A DNA stretch of 7,100 nt from CAYYWV01 sp964475385 (GTDB lineage Bacteria > Pseudomonadota > Alphaproteobacteria > JAAXGF01), in NCBI GenBank assembly GCA_964475385.1, contig CAYYWV010000118.1:1-7100 (forward strand). Direction: 5' to 3'. The position numbers and the translations under genes are program-made. Below are positions 1 through 6,857 of this stretch, one piece after another. The notes below the pieces were generated by a model. That model worked only from the letters and a program-made list of their open reading frames with translations, was not told the origin of the DNA and did no database searches. The first letter of the stretch is position 1; each line of letters starts with the position of its first letter.

Positions 1-785
1 TCAAGATCTCGCCGGGCTTCTTCGACAACCCCAAGCGCGGCCTGCCGAGCGTCAACGGGCTCATGGTGCTGCTGAGCGCCGAGACGGGGCTGGTCGAAGC
101 GCTGCTTCTCGACAACGGGTATCTCACCGATATCCGCACCGCGGCGGCCGGCGCGGTCGCCGCAAAACATCTCGCCCGGGCCGATGCGCGAACGGCGGCG
201 GTTCTCGGAGGCGGCGTCCAGGCCCGGCTGCAGCTCGAAGCGCTTACCCTCGTTCGCTCGCTCGAAAGCGCCCGCGTCTGGGCCCGCCGGCCCGCGCAGG
301 CGGCGCAAGCGGCGGCTGCGCTTTCGGAGAAGCTCGGCATCCCGGTCGTCCCCGCCCCCAGCGCCGAGGAGGCCGTGCGCGGCGCCGACATCGTGGTCAC
401 GGCGACGCCGGCGACCGAGCCGATCCTCGAAGCCGGCTGGCTCGAACCCGGCCAGCATGTCACGGCCATGGGCTCGGACGCCGAGCGCAAGAACGAGATC
501 GACCCCGCCGCGATCGCCCGCGCCGATCTGTTCGTCTGCGACCGGCGGTCCCAATGCGCGGCGCTCGGCGAATTGCATCACGCCATCGCCGCCGGTATGG
601 TCCCTGCCGCTCGGCGGTTCCCGGAGCTCGGCGAGATCATCCTGAATCCGGGGCTTGGGCGCGCCTCGCCCGACCAGGTCACGATCTGCGATCTCACGGG
701 CGCGGGCGTCCAGGACACCGCCATCGCCACATTGGCCCGCGACCGCTGCATGGCGGCCGGCGCGGGCGCCGACTTCGTTTCTTGA
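1..785 (+). CDS. eutC: EutC, ornithine cyclodeaminase-family protein of ectoine utilization (5' truncated)
   Basis: The reading frame is open from base 3, so 260 residues are visible and roughly 70 N-terminal residues are missing compared with the usual ~330. The first visible residues, KISPGFFDNP, fit the family segment that carries a conserved active-site lysine. DIRTAAAG (about visible residues 43-50) supplies the conserved substrate arginine. VLGGGVQAR (67-75) is the glycine-rich NAD(P)-binding turn of the Rossmann fold. TAMGSDAE (154-161) carries the aspartate conserved in ornithine cyclodeaminases. The family (ornithine cyclodeaminase/mu-crystallin) is clear. Assignment to EutC rests on the adjoining eutD and eutE genes and on the FFDNP...LLLDNGYLTD sequence style. 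EutC has been proposed, with EutA and EutB, to help convert 5-hydroxyectoine into ectoine; its exact reaction is not known to me as proven. It was probably transcribed from a promoter upstream of the window. It could be misread as a generic cyclodeaminase if seen without its neighbours. Confidence 0.88.
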   Translation, partial: KISPGFFDNPKRGLPSVNGLMVLLSAETGLVEALLLDNGYLTDIRTAAAGAVAAKHLARADARTAAVLGGGVQARLQLEALTLVRSLESARVWARRPAQAAQAAAALSEKLGIPVVPAPSAEEAVRGADIVVTATPATEPILEAGWLEPGQHVTAMGSDAERKNEIDPAAIARADLFVCDRRSQCAALGELHHAIAAGMVPAARRFPELGEIILNPGLGRASPDQVTICDLTGAGVQDTAIATLARDRCMAAGAGADFVS

Positions 786-813
786 CTTCGTTTGCGGGCG
801 AGTCGCAACGACA

Positions 814-819
814 AAGGGG
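814..819 (+). promoter_or_regulatory. Ribosome binding site that decides the eutD/doeA start
   Basis: AAGGGG lies 5 bases before the ATG at 825. This favours that ATG over the in-frame TTG at 792, which has no such site and would add 11 residues (RASRNDKGVS-like) that do not look like the family's N-terminus. Confidence 0.75.
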
Positions 820-824
820 TTTCG

Positions 825-2006
825 ATGATCGCGCCGATTCTTCATTTCGAGCGGGCGGAGTACGAGGCCCGGATCGCCAAGACCCGGGCCGAGATGGCGC
901 GCCGGGGGCTCGATCTCCTGGTGGTCTCGGACCCGTCGAACATGGCCTGGCTCACGGGCTACGATGGCTGGTCGTTCTACGTCCACCAGTGCGTGCTTCT
1001 GGCGCAGGACGGCGAGCCGGTCTGGTTCGGCCGCGGCCAGGACGCGAACGGCGCGCGGCGGACCTGCTTCATGGCGGCCGAAAACATCGTCGGCTACCCG
1101 GACCACTATGTGCAGTCGAGCGAACGCCACCCGATGGAGCGCTTGTGCGCCGAGATCGAGGCCCGGGGCTGGGCGCGGGCGGCGATCGGCGTCGAGATGG
1201 ACAACTATTACTTCTCGGCCGCCGCCTTCGCCGCGCTCGAGCGGGGGCTGCCCAACGCCGTCTTCCGGGACGCGACCGGGCTGGTGAACTGGCGGCGCGC
1301 GGTCAAGTCCGAGCGCGAGCTCGCTTACATGCGCATCGCCGCGCGCATCGTCGAGAAGGTCCACCGCCGCATCGTCGAGACGGCGGAGCCCGGCATGCGC
1401 AAGAGCGATCTGGTGGCCGAGATCTACGACGCCGCGATTCGCGGGGCCGACGGTTACGGCGGCGACTACCCGGCGATCGTGCCGCTTCTGCCTTCGGGCG
1501 CGGACGCCGCCGCGCCGCATCTGACCTGGGACGACCGGCCGCTCCGCAAGGGCGAGGGCACCTTCTTCGAGGTCGCCGGCTGCTACCGGCGCTACCACTG
1601 CCCGTTGTCGCGCACGGTCTTCCTCGGCAAGCCGCCGCAGAAGTTCCTCGACGCCGAGAAGGCGGTGCTCGAAGGCATGGACGCCGGGCTCGCCGCCGCC
1701 CGGCCCGGCAACACCTGCGAGGACGTCGCCCGCGCCTTCTTCGCCGTGCTCGCGCGCTATGGGATCGAGAAGGACAACCGCGCCGGCTACTCGATCGGAC
1801 TTTCCTACCCGCCCGACTGGGGCGAACGCACCATGAGCCTGCGCAGCGGCGACCGCACGGTGCTCGAAGAGAACATGACCTTCCACTTCATGTCGGGGCT
1901 GTGGCTCGACGATTGGGGGCTCGAGATCACCGAAAGCATCGTCATCGCCGAGCGCGGAGCGGAGTGCCTGGCCTCGGTGCCGCGCGAACTGTTCGTGAAG
2001 GACTGA
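825..2006 (+). CDS. doeA: Ectoine/5-hydroxyectoine hydrolase (EutD/DoeA), M24 peptidase fold
   Basis: This cytoplasmic enzyme of 393 residues hydrolyses the ring of ectoine to N-alpha-acetyl-L-2,4-diaminobutyrate, the first committed catabolic step. The length agrees with characterised EutD/DoeA proteins. Residues 1-150 form the creatinase-like N-terminal domain (SDPSNMAWLTGYDGWSFY, 35-52). Residues ~160-393 form the pita-bread M24 catalytic domain. Typical aminopeptidase metal ligands are replaced: where the family usually has D-x-G..., this protein has FFEVAGCYRRYHCPLSRT (247-264). Glu249 would be the candidate for the glutamate that forms the covalent intermediate reported for EutD; this residue match is my inference from the motif. 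Other hallmark stretches are GYSIGLSYPPDWGER (321-335) and LEITESIV (366-373). The ATG at 825 follows a good AAGGGG site. The gene starts 39 bp after eutC and ends 10 bp before eutE, so the three are probably one operon. The product of EutD is known to induce the regulator EnuR, which is not in view. Confidence 0.95.
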   Translation: MIAPILHFERAEYEARIAKTRAEMARRGLDLLVVSDPSNMAWLTGYDGWSFYVHQCVLLAQDGEPVWFGRGQDANGARRTCFMAAENIVGYPDHYVQSSERHPMERLCAEIEARGWARAAIGVEMDNYYFSAAAFAALERGLPNAVFRDATGLVNWRRAVKSERELAYMRIAARIVEKVHRRIVETAEPGMRKSDLVAEIYDAAIRGADGYGGDYPAIVPLLPSGADAAAPHLTWDDRPLRKGEGTFFEVAGCYRRYHCPLSRTVFLGKPPQKFLDAEKAVLEGMDAGLAAARPGNTCEDVARAFFAVLARYGIEKDNRAGYSIGLSYPPDWGERTMSLRSGDRTVLEENMTFHFMSGLWLDDWGLEITESIVIAERGAECLASVPRELFVKD

Positions 2007-2016
2007 GCGCGCCGCC

Positions 2017-3024
2017 ATGAAGCCCAGCCCCATCGTCGCCACGGTCGACTTCGACGCCGACGGCGTCCAGCACGGCCACCTGCGGCTGCCCCACAGCGCC
2101 GACGAGTCCGCCTGGGGGGCGGTGATGATCCCGATCGCGGTGATCAAGAACGGCGACGGCCCGACCGCGCTGCTCACCGGCGCCAACCACGGCGACGAGT
2201 ACGAAGGCCCGCTCGCCCTGTTCGACCTCGCCCACAGCCTCGATCCGCGCGCGGTCTCGGGCCGGGTGATCGTCGCGCCGGCGATGAACGCGCCCGCCTT
2301 CCGCGCCGGGCGGCGGACATCGCCGATCGACGGCGGCAACATGAACCGGGCCTTCCCCGGCCGCCCGGACGGGACCGCGACCGAGAAGATCGCCGACTAC
2401 TTCCAGCGCTATCTCTTGCCCCTAGCGGACTATGTTCTCGACCTTCACGCCGGGGGCAAGACGCTCGACTTCGTGCCGATGGCCGCCGTTCATCGGCTCG
2501 CCGACAAGGACCAAGAGGCGCGCTGCGTCGCCGCGATGGAGGCGTTCTGCGCGCCCTACTCGGCGATCCTGCGCGAGATCGATTCGGCGGGCATGTACGA
2601 CGAGGCGGCCGAAGGGCTCGGCAAGACCTTCGTGACCACCGAGCTCGGCGGCGGCGGCGGCGCGACCGCGCGCTCGGCGGCGATCGCCCGGCGCGGCGTG
2701 CGCAACTTCTTGATCCACGCCGGCATCCTTTCCGGCGCGCCCGAGCCCGCGCCTTCGACATGGATCGACATGCCGTCGGACGACTGCTTCACCTTCTGCG
2801 AGCACGAAGGGCTGGTCGACTTCGCGCTCGATCTCGGCGCGCCGGTGCGCAAGGGCGATGCGCTCGCCCGGGTCTGGCCCATCGACCGCACCGGCGTCGC
2901 CCCCGCAATTTACCGCGCCAAGATCGACGGCATCCTCGCCGCCCGCCATTTCCCCGGACTGATCCGGCTCGGCGACTGCATGGCCGTGGTCGCGACCGTT
3001 TCGCAGCGGAACGCCTCGCGATAA
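2017..3024 (+). CDS. doeB: N-alpha-acetyl-L-2,4-diaminobutyrate deacetylase (EutE/DoeB)
   Basis: This 335-residue zinc enzyme of the succinylglutamate desuccinylase/aspartoacylase (M14-like) family removes the acetyl group from the product of EutD, giving L-2,4-diaminobutyrate and acetate in the cytoplasm. The zinc site is visible: TGANHGDEYEG (54-64) gives His58 and Glu61, and LDLHAGG (141-147) gives His144. NMNRAFPG (108-115) holds the Asn-Arg pair that binds the substrate carboxylate, and TTELGGGG (207-214) holds the catalytic Glu209. A C-terminal beta-rich part (LGAPVRKGDALARVWPIDRTG region, ~273-293) is typical of the family. The start is ATG 10 bp after the doeA stop. The only Shine-Dalgarno-like sequence, GAAGGA at 1997-2002, lies 14 bases away inside doeA, so translation may depend on coupling. 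No ectoine gene follows on this strand; the next gene is convergent. Confidence 0.94.
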   Translation: MKPSPIVATVDFDADGVQHGHLRLPHSADESAWGAVMIPIAVIKNGDGPTALLTGANHGDEYEGPLALFDLAHSLDPRAVSGRVIVAPAMNAPAFRAGRRTSPIDGGNMNRAFPGRPDGTATEKIADYFQRYLLPLADYVLDLHAGGKTLDFVPMAAVHRLADKDQEARCVAAMEAFCAPYSAILREIDSAGMYDEAAEGLGKTFVTTELGGGGGATARSAAIARRGVRNFLIHAGILSGAPEPAPSTWIDMPSDDCFTFCEHEGLVDFALDLGAPVRKGDALARVWPIDRTGVAPAIYRAKIDGILAARHFPGLIRLGDCMAVVATVSQRNASR

Positions 3025-3062
3025 CGCCCGGGCCGGCGGCGCGCCATGGAGCGATCCCTCGC

Positions 3063-3091
3063 CGCTCTCGCCGGGCGCCACGGCGAGAGCG
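3063..3091. terminator. Hairpin between convergent eutE/doeB and chemoreceptor genes, possible bidirectional terminator
   Basis: Bases 3063-3073 pair perfectly with 3081-3091 (11 bp, mostly G/C, 7-base loop). The right arm ends one base before the stop codon of the minus-strand chemoreceptor gene and the hairpin lies 38 bp after the doeB stop. There is no T-run on either strand, so it is not a textbook intrinsic terminator. It could slow polymerase, protect the 3' ends or assist Rho-dependent ending. The structure is seen; the function is inferred from its place between converging genes. Confidence 0.5.
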
Positions 3092-5278
3092 CTATGCCGC
3101 GCGGACCTTCGAAAGGAAGGCGTCGACCTGCTCGCGCAATGCGGCGGCCTCGCTGGCCAGCCCTTCAGTGGCTTGGAGCACTTCGCCGGCGGCGGCGCCG
3201 GTTTCGGTCGAAGCCTGGCTGACGCCAGCGATCTTGCCGGAGACTTCCTGCGTGCCGCTTGCGGCTTCTTGGACGTTCCGGCTGATTTCGCCGGTCGCGG
3301 CGGATTGCTCCTCGACCGCCGCCGCAATGGTGGCCGCGATCTCGTTGACCTGTTCGATCGTCTCACCGATCTCGCGGATCGCCCTGACCGTTTCTTCGCT
3401 GACCGCTTGAATTTCCTGAATCTGCTGGGCGATTTCTTCGGTGGCGCATCCCGTTTGATTCGCGAGGTTCTTGACCTCGGCGGCGACCACGGCGAAACCT
3501 TTGCCGGCCTCCCCAGCGCGCGCCGCCTCAATGGTCGCATTGAGCGCGAGCAGATTCGTCTGCTCGGCAATGTCGCTGATCAGATCGACGATCTCGCCAA
3601 TCTTGTGCGAAGCGCTCGCGAGGCCTTGGACCGTGTCATTGGTTCGACGCGCTTGGTCCACCGCGCGCTTCGAGATGTTCGAGGACTCGCTGACCTGTCG
3701 GCTGATCTCCCCAATCGAGGTCGAAAGCTCCTCGGCGGCCGTGGCGACGGTCTGGACATTCGTCGTCGCTTGTTCGGTCGCGGCGGCCACAGAGCCCGAT
3801 TCCCGCGTCATGAGATCGGTGGCTTGCGCCATGTTCTGCGCAAGCTCACGCATCCGCGCGACTGCGGTATCGATGCCCTCAACCACGCCCATAACGGTGT
3901 TCTCGAAGCTGTCCGCAAGGCCGAGCATCTCTCGGCGGCGCTCTTCTTGCGCGCGTCGTTCGCTCGCCTCGCGTTCGGCGCGCAAGCGTTCGACCTCGCG
4001 CGCGTTGTCGCGGAAGATCTGAACCGTATGCGCCATGACGGCGATTTCATCCGTACCGCCTGTCTGCACCTCGACGTCAAGCTTTCCGTCGGCTAGCGCA
4101 ACCATGGCGTGGGAGAGATCGACCAAGCGACGAACTAGATTGCGACCGACATAGAAGATCGAGATCAGAAGAGCGATCGTCACGCTGACGCCTGTGATCG
4201 CCAAGAGAAGAATCTTGTTCCGCTGTTCCGCATCTCGAGCGCGGGACGTCTCATCGACCATCTGGGCCTTGGCGCGATCCGCCGCCTGGGCCACCTTGGC
4301 GGAGACATCGGAAGCGAGCGCTCGCGTCGCGCTTAACAACGCCGCGATTTCATCCTGAATCTTGAGCTCCTTGAACCGGATATCGAAGATATTGTCCCCA
4401 TCCGCACCGAGCGCGCGCAGCGTTTTGGCGTGGGAGATGACGGCCTTGATCCCTTCCTGATCCTTGAGCTCTTCAAGAGCCTTGGCCAAGGCCGCGTCGG
4501 CGGCGTTGAACCGCTCGCGCAGGGGTTGGATGTTCTCGGCGGCGCGTTCGTTGGCGGCCGTGCTGAGAAGCCCCACGATATCATTGGTCGCCGCCTTCGC
4601 CTCGATCGCGGCGGTCAAGGGGCCGACCCCAGATTCGATAAAGTTGGAGACCGCATCAGGTTGGGTGGGGTCGATGCTATCGGCGCCCATGATGAGATCG
4701 AAGTCGGCGTTGTCGGCGATCGGCGCCAGCGCCGCAAGAAGCGCCTGGTGGGACTTCTTCATCACTTGCGCCTTTGCGGCGAGCGCTTGGCGCAACGCGT
4801 TGCGTTCTTTGACGAGCTCTTTCAGACGGTTGAGGTTTTCATTCAACGCGGCTTCGGTTTTTCCGACGCCTTCGAGAGTAACGGTCCCGTTCTTGAGAAC
4901 CGCGTCAACCTGATTACGCGCGGTCTCAAGCCGTCTCGCGATCTCGGCCTGTTCCTGCGCATTGGTGGCCGAGGCGAGAACGGGCGCGGTCGCCGAGACT
5001 TGGGCCACGGCTTCCGCAAGCCGAAGCGTGTCCACGACCGCGGGCGTGCGCTCGTTGATGATCGTGCCGAGCGTGTTGGTGACGCTGCTCAGCGCGACCC
5101 AGGAGACGCCGATCGCCGCAAGCGTCGTCAGCGATAGAACGCCGAGAGCGAGGAAAAGGCGGCCGCGAATCCCCATGGCGATCGTCGCGCCGCCATCGGA
5201 GCGCTCGTCGGCGACAGCCTCGCCGGATTGTTCGTCGCAGAGTTCCGCCGTGTTCTTGTCTACGTTTTTGTCGTCCAT
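3092..5278 (-). CDS. Transmembrane methyl-accepting chemotaxis protein (chemoreceptor)
   Basis: This 728-residue inner-membrane chemoreceptor should pass ligand binding on its periplasmic side to CheA/CheW in the cytoplasm. In order: a 34-residue acidic N-terminal tail, TM1 (~41-64), a ~290-residue periplasmic region (~65-354) rich in Ala/Leu/Glu and likely all-helical, TM2 (~355-377), HAMP (~378-430), an Arg/Glu-rich coiled coil (~430-455) and the signalling domain. The hairpin tip is unmistakable: IAEQTNLLALNATIEAARAG (570-589) followed by EAGKGFAVVAAEVKNLANQT (590-609). Methylation helices with EE/QE pairs flank it. There is no CheR-binding pentapeptide at the C-terminus (it ends KVRAA). 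The sensor resembles the long four-helix or helical-bimodular kind, but I cannot name a ligand. The start is uncertain: ATG at 5278 has only a weak AAGTGGG site 8 bases upstream, while Met35 (ATG at 5174-5176) would give a conventional receptor starting just before TM1 but has no visible site. It probably has its own promoter in 5279-5387, since a terminator separates it from the gene upstream. Confidence 0.94.
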   Translation of the reverse strand: MDDKNVDKNTAELCDEQSGEAVADERSDGGATIAMGIRGRLFLALGVLSLTTLAAIGVSWVALSSVTNTLGTIINERTPAVVDTLRLAEAVAQVSATAPVLASATNAQEQAEIARRLETARNQVDAVLKNGTVTLEGVGKTEAALNENLNRLKELVKERNALRQALAAKAQVMKKSHQALLAALAPIADNADFDLIMGADSIDPTQPDAVSNFIESGVGPLTAAIEAKAATNDIVGLLSTAANERAAENIQPLRERFNAADAALAKALEELKDQEGIKAVISHAKTLRALGADGDNIFDIRFKELKIQDEIAALLSATRALASDVSAKVAQAADRAKAQMVDETSRARDAEQRNKILLLAITGVSVTIALLISIFYVGRNLVRRLVDLSHAMVALADGKLDVEVQTGGTDEIAVMAHTVQIFRDNAREVERLRAEREASERRAQEERRREMLGLADSFENTVMGVVEGIDTAVARMRELAQNMAQATDLMTRESGSVAAATEQATTNVQTVATAAEELSTSIGEISRQVSESSNISKRAVDQARRTNDTVQGLASASHKIGEIVDLISDIAEQTNLLALNATIEAARAGEAGKGFAVVAAEVKNLANQTGCATEEIAQQIQEIQAVSEETVRAIREIGETIEQVNEIAATIAAAVEEQSAATGEISRNVQEAASGTQEVSGKIAGVSQASTETGAAAGEVLQATEGLASEAAALREQVDAFLSKVRAA

Positions 5279-5387
5279 GACGTGAGCCCACTTGATTCAA
5301 TTCCGCCGCGCCGGAAGCAGAGTCCGAGCGCCCGCACCGGCCAGCCGCGGCGTTGTCCGAGTTATCCGCCCGGTTTCGAGCGGCACG

Positions 5388-5438
5388 AAAAAGGATGGCC
5401 GGGCCGAGAGCGCGCTGGGCCTCTCCGCCCGGCCGTCC
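5388..5438 (-). terminator. Intrinsic terminator of the substrate-binding protein gene
   Basis: Reading the minus strand, the arm 5438-5421 pairs with 5410-5393 around a 10-base loop. It makes 16 pairs with two mismatches (at 5396/5435 and 5405/5426), including an uninterrupted GGCCGGGC/GCCCGGCC core. Five T residues follow immediately (complement of AAAAA at 5388-5392). The hairpin begins 4 bases after the TGA stop at 5443-5445. This is a standard Rho-independent terminator and separates this gene from the downstream chemoreceptor. The remaining 109 bp up to the chemoreceptor ATG hold no gene and presumably its promoter, though no convincing -35/-10 pair is visible. Confidence 0.88.
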
Positions 5439-5442
5439 GCGT

Positions 5443-6615
5443 TCAGTTGGTCAACGCGGCCAGGGTCTCGACCGGCTTGAAGCTGCCGTCGGGTTGGATG
5501 ACCGTAAGGAACACCTCGCCCATGCCCTGGTTATCGCCGGGGCCGTACTCCAGCGTCACGCCGCCGAGATCGAAGGTGCCCGTGTTATAGACCGCATCGA
5601 GAAACGCCTGACGGGTCACGTCCTTGCCCGCCTTGCGCAGGGCCTCGATGGCGAGCCGGCCTACGAGATATCCTTCGAGGCTCACGAAGCCGGGTTCCGC
5701 ATCCGGGACCGCCGCTTTGAGCGCCTTCTGATACTGGGCGACCACCGGGATGGAGGTGTCCCACGGGAACGGCACGACCTGGGTGATGACCACGCCCGCG
5801 CCTTCGGGGCCAAGCTCCTTCGACAGAGCCTTGGAGCCGACGAAGGAAATCGTCACGAACACGGGGTTCATCTTGGCCTTATGGGCGAGCTTGATGAACG
5901 CGGCGATCGGCTTATAGGCGCCGACCATCACCACCGCCTGGGGCTTGGCCTTGCGGATCGTGAGCAAAGCCCGCTTCACGGCCGTCGTATTGCGCGGATA
6001 CGTTCCTTCGGCCGAGAGCTTGAGGCCGCGCTTGTCCATCGCCTTCTTGACGCCCGCAAGGCCGACCCGGCCGAAGGCGTCGTCTTGATAGAGAATGGCG
6101 ATGTTATCGAACCCAAGGTCTTCGGTCAGGTGCTTGATCCAGGCTTCCGTCTCCTGGTCGTAAGTCGCCCGCAGGTTGATGACGTTGCTGTTCTCGGGCT
6201 TGCGCAGGAAGCCGGCGCCCGTGAAGGGCCCGATGAAGGGGACCTTCTTCTCGGTCGCAATCGGCTGCGCCGCTTTGGAGGTCGGCGTGCCGACCTCGCC
6301 GATCAGCGCGAACACCTGATCCTTGTCGATCAACTTATTGGTGTTGGCGATGGCGCGGTCGGGTTCATAGCCGTCGTCATAGCTTTTGAGCTCGATCTTT
6401 CGGCCATAGACGCCGCCCGCGTCGTTGGCTTCCTTGAACGCCGCCTCAAGCCCGGCCTTCATGCCGATGCCAAGCGCGGCGGCCGGACCGCCAAGAGCGG
6501 CCGATTGGCCGAAAACGATTTTGCTGTCGGTAACGCCCGGCTCGGCCCAGGCTGCAACGCTGCCCACGAGCACAAACGCCGCGGCGATGGAAGGAATGGA
6601 AATCCGCCTATTCAT
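5443..6615 (-). CDS. Periplasmic substrate-binding protein of a branched-chain amino acid/amide-type ABC transporter (LivJ-like)
   Basis: This 390-residue protein belongs to the type I periplasmic binding protein family (Peripla_BP_6, LivJ/LivK/amide-binding type). It has a clear Sec signal peptide: MNRR, a hydrophobic core (~9-21) and an AWA|EP cleavage site after residue 24. No lipobox cysteine is present, so the mature protein should be soluble in the periplasm. The mature start GVTDSKIVFGQSAALGGPAA (27-46) is typical. The first-lobe ligand segment GEVGTPTSKAAQPIA (106-120) and the hinge/lobe-two segment ILYQDDAFGRVG (174-185) are where LIV-type proteins contact the ligand. The ligand cannot be deduced; amino acids, amides and aromatic acids are all bound by this family. 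No permease (LivH/M) or ATPase (LivF/G) gene is in the window, and the terminator just after the stop suggests a single-gene transcript. ATG at 6615 is preceded by GAGGAG 11 bases upstream, a slightly long spacing. Confidence 0.93.
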   Translation of the reverse strand: MNRRISIPSIAAAFVLVGSVAAWAEPGVTDSKIVFGQSAALGGPAAALGIGMKAGLEAAFKEANDAGGVYGRKIELKSYDDGYEPDRAIANTNKLIDKDQVFALIGEVGTPTSKAAQPIATEKKVPFIGPFTGAGFLRKPENSNVINLRATYDQETEAWIKHLTEDLGFDNIAILYQDDAFGRVGLAGVKKAMDKRGLKLSAEGTYPRNTTAVKRALLTIRKAKPQAVVMVGAYKPIAAFIKLAHKAKMNPVFVTISFVGSKALSKELGPEGAGVVITQVVPFPWDTSIPVVAQYQKALKAAVPDAEPGFVSLEGYLVGRLAIEALRKAGKDVTRQAFLDAVYNTGTFDLGGVTLEYGPGDNQGMGEVFLTVIQPDGSFKPVETLAALTN

Positions 6616-6626
6616 TGCGCTTTGAT

Positions 6627-6632
6627 CTCCTC
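6627..6632 (-). promoter_or_regulatory. Ribosome binding site of the substrate-binding protein gene
   Basis: GAGGAG on the minus strand lies 11 bases before the ATG at 6613-6615. It supports this start, which also leaves a complete signal peptide. Confidence 0.65.
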
Positions 6633-6829
6633 GTTATTCGCATTCACAAGGCCAGCTACGAACCCACCGAAGCTCGCCCTGCGTCGTCCCAGACGTGGAG
6701 CAGAATCCGCGTCATGAACAGCCATAAAGATGAATCGTGAAAAGATTCCTAAACTTACAGGTTTAATCGCCGCTATGACGTGCAATTGCGTATCTTCGTG
6801 CCGTCTTTTTTCCCGCATTAGTGTTGTGG

Positions 6830-6857
6830 TTTTTAAATCTTTATTAATATTTAAAAA
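6830..6857. repeat. AT-rich 9-bp inverted repeat, possible operator
   Basis: TTTTTAAAT at 6830-6838 is matched exactly by ATTTAAAAA at 6849-6857 across a 10-base spacer, in which two further pairs align (6840/6847 and 6841/6846). It lies about 215 bp upstream of the binding-protein ATG, in the lowest-GC stretch of the window. It could be a dimeric regulator site, a nucleoid-protein (MucR/Ros- or H-NS-like) site or an UP-like element. In a run of A/T such symmetry can also arise by chance. Confidence 0.4.

Noticed and set aside
792..824. TTG start giving an 11-residue N-terminal extension of EutD
   Set aside because: The ATG at 825 has a good AAGGGG site 5 bases upstream and gives the family's expected N-terminus and length.
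554..2020. 488-codon open frame on the plus strand overlapping eutC and eutD
   Set aside because: Arg/Gly/Pro-rich translation with no family signal; it is a GC-driven shadow of two well-supported genes.
2422..3570. 382-codon minus-strand open frame across eutE and the chemoreceptor 3' end
   Set aside because: It overlaps two solid genes, and its translation is low-complexity basic sequence with no motif.
5362..5369. Sigma-28-like -10 element (GCGGATAA on the minus strand) upstream of the chemoreceptor gene
   Set aside because: It is near the flagellar consensus, but no TAAA-type -35 element stands at the right distance.
5353..6717. 454-codon plus-strand open frame antisense to the whole binding-protein gene
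   Set aside because: The minus strand encodes a complete signal peptide and binding-protein fold; the plus frame is its mirror caused by GC-rich codon bias.
6781..6805. Sigma-54-like element on the minus strand (CGGCACG...ACGC)
   Set aside because: The GG and GC dinucleotides are one base off the required spacing and the -12 half does not match TTGC.
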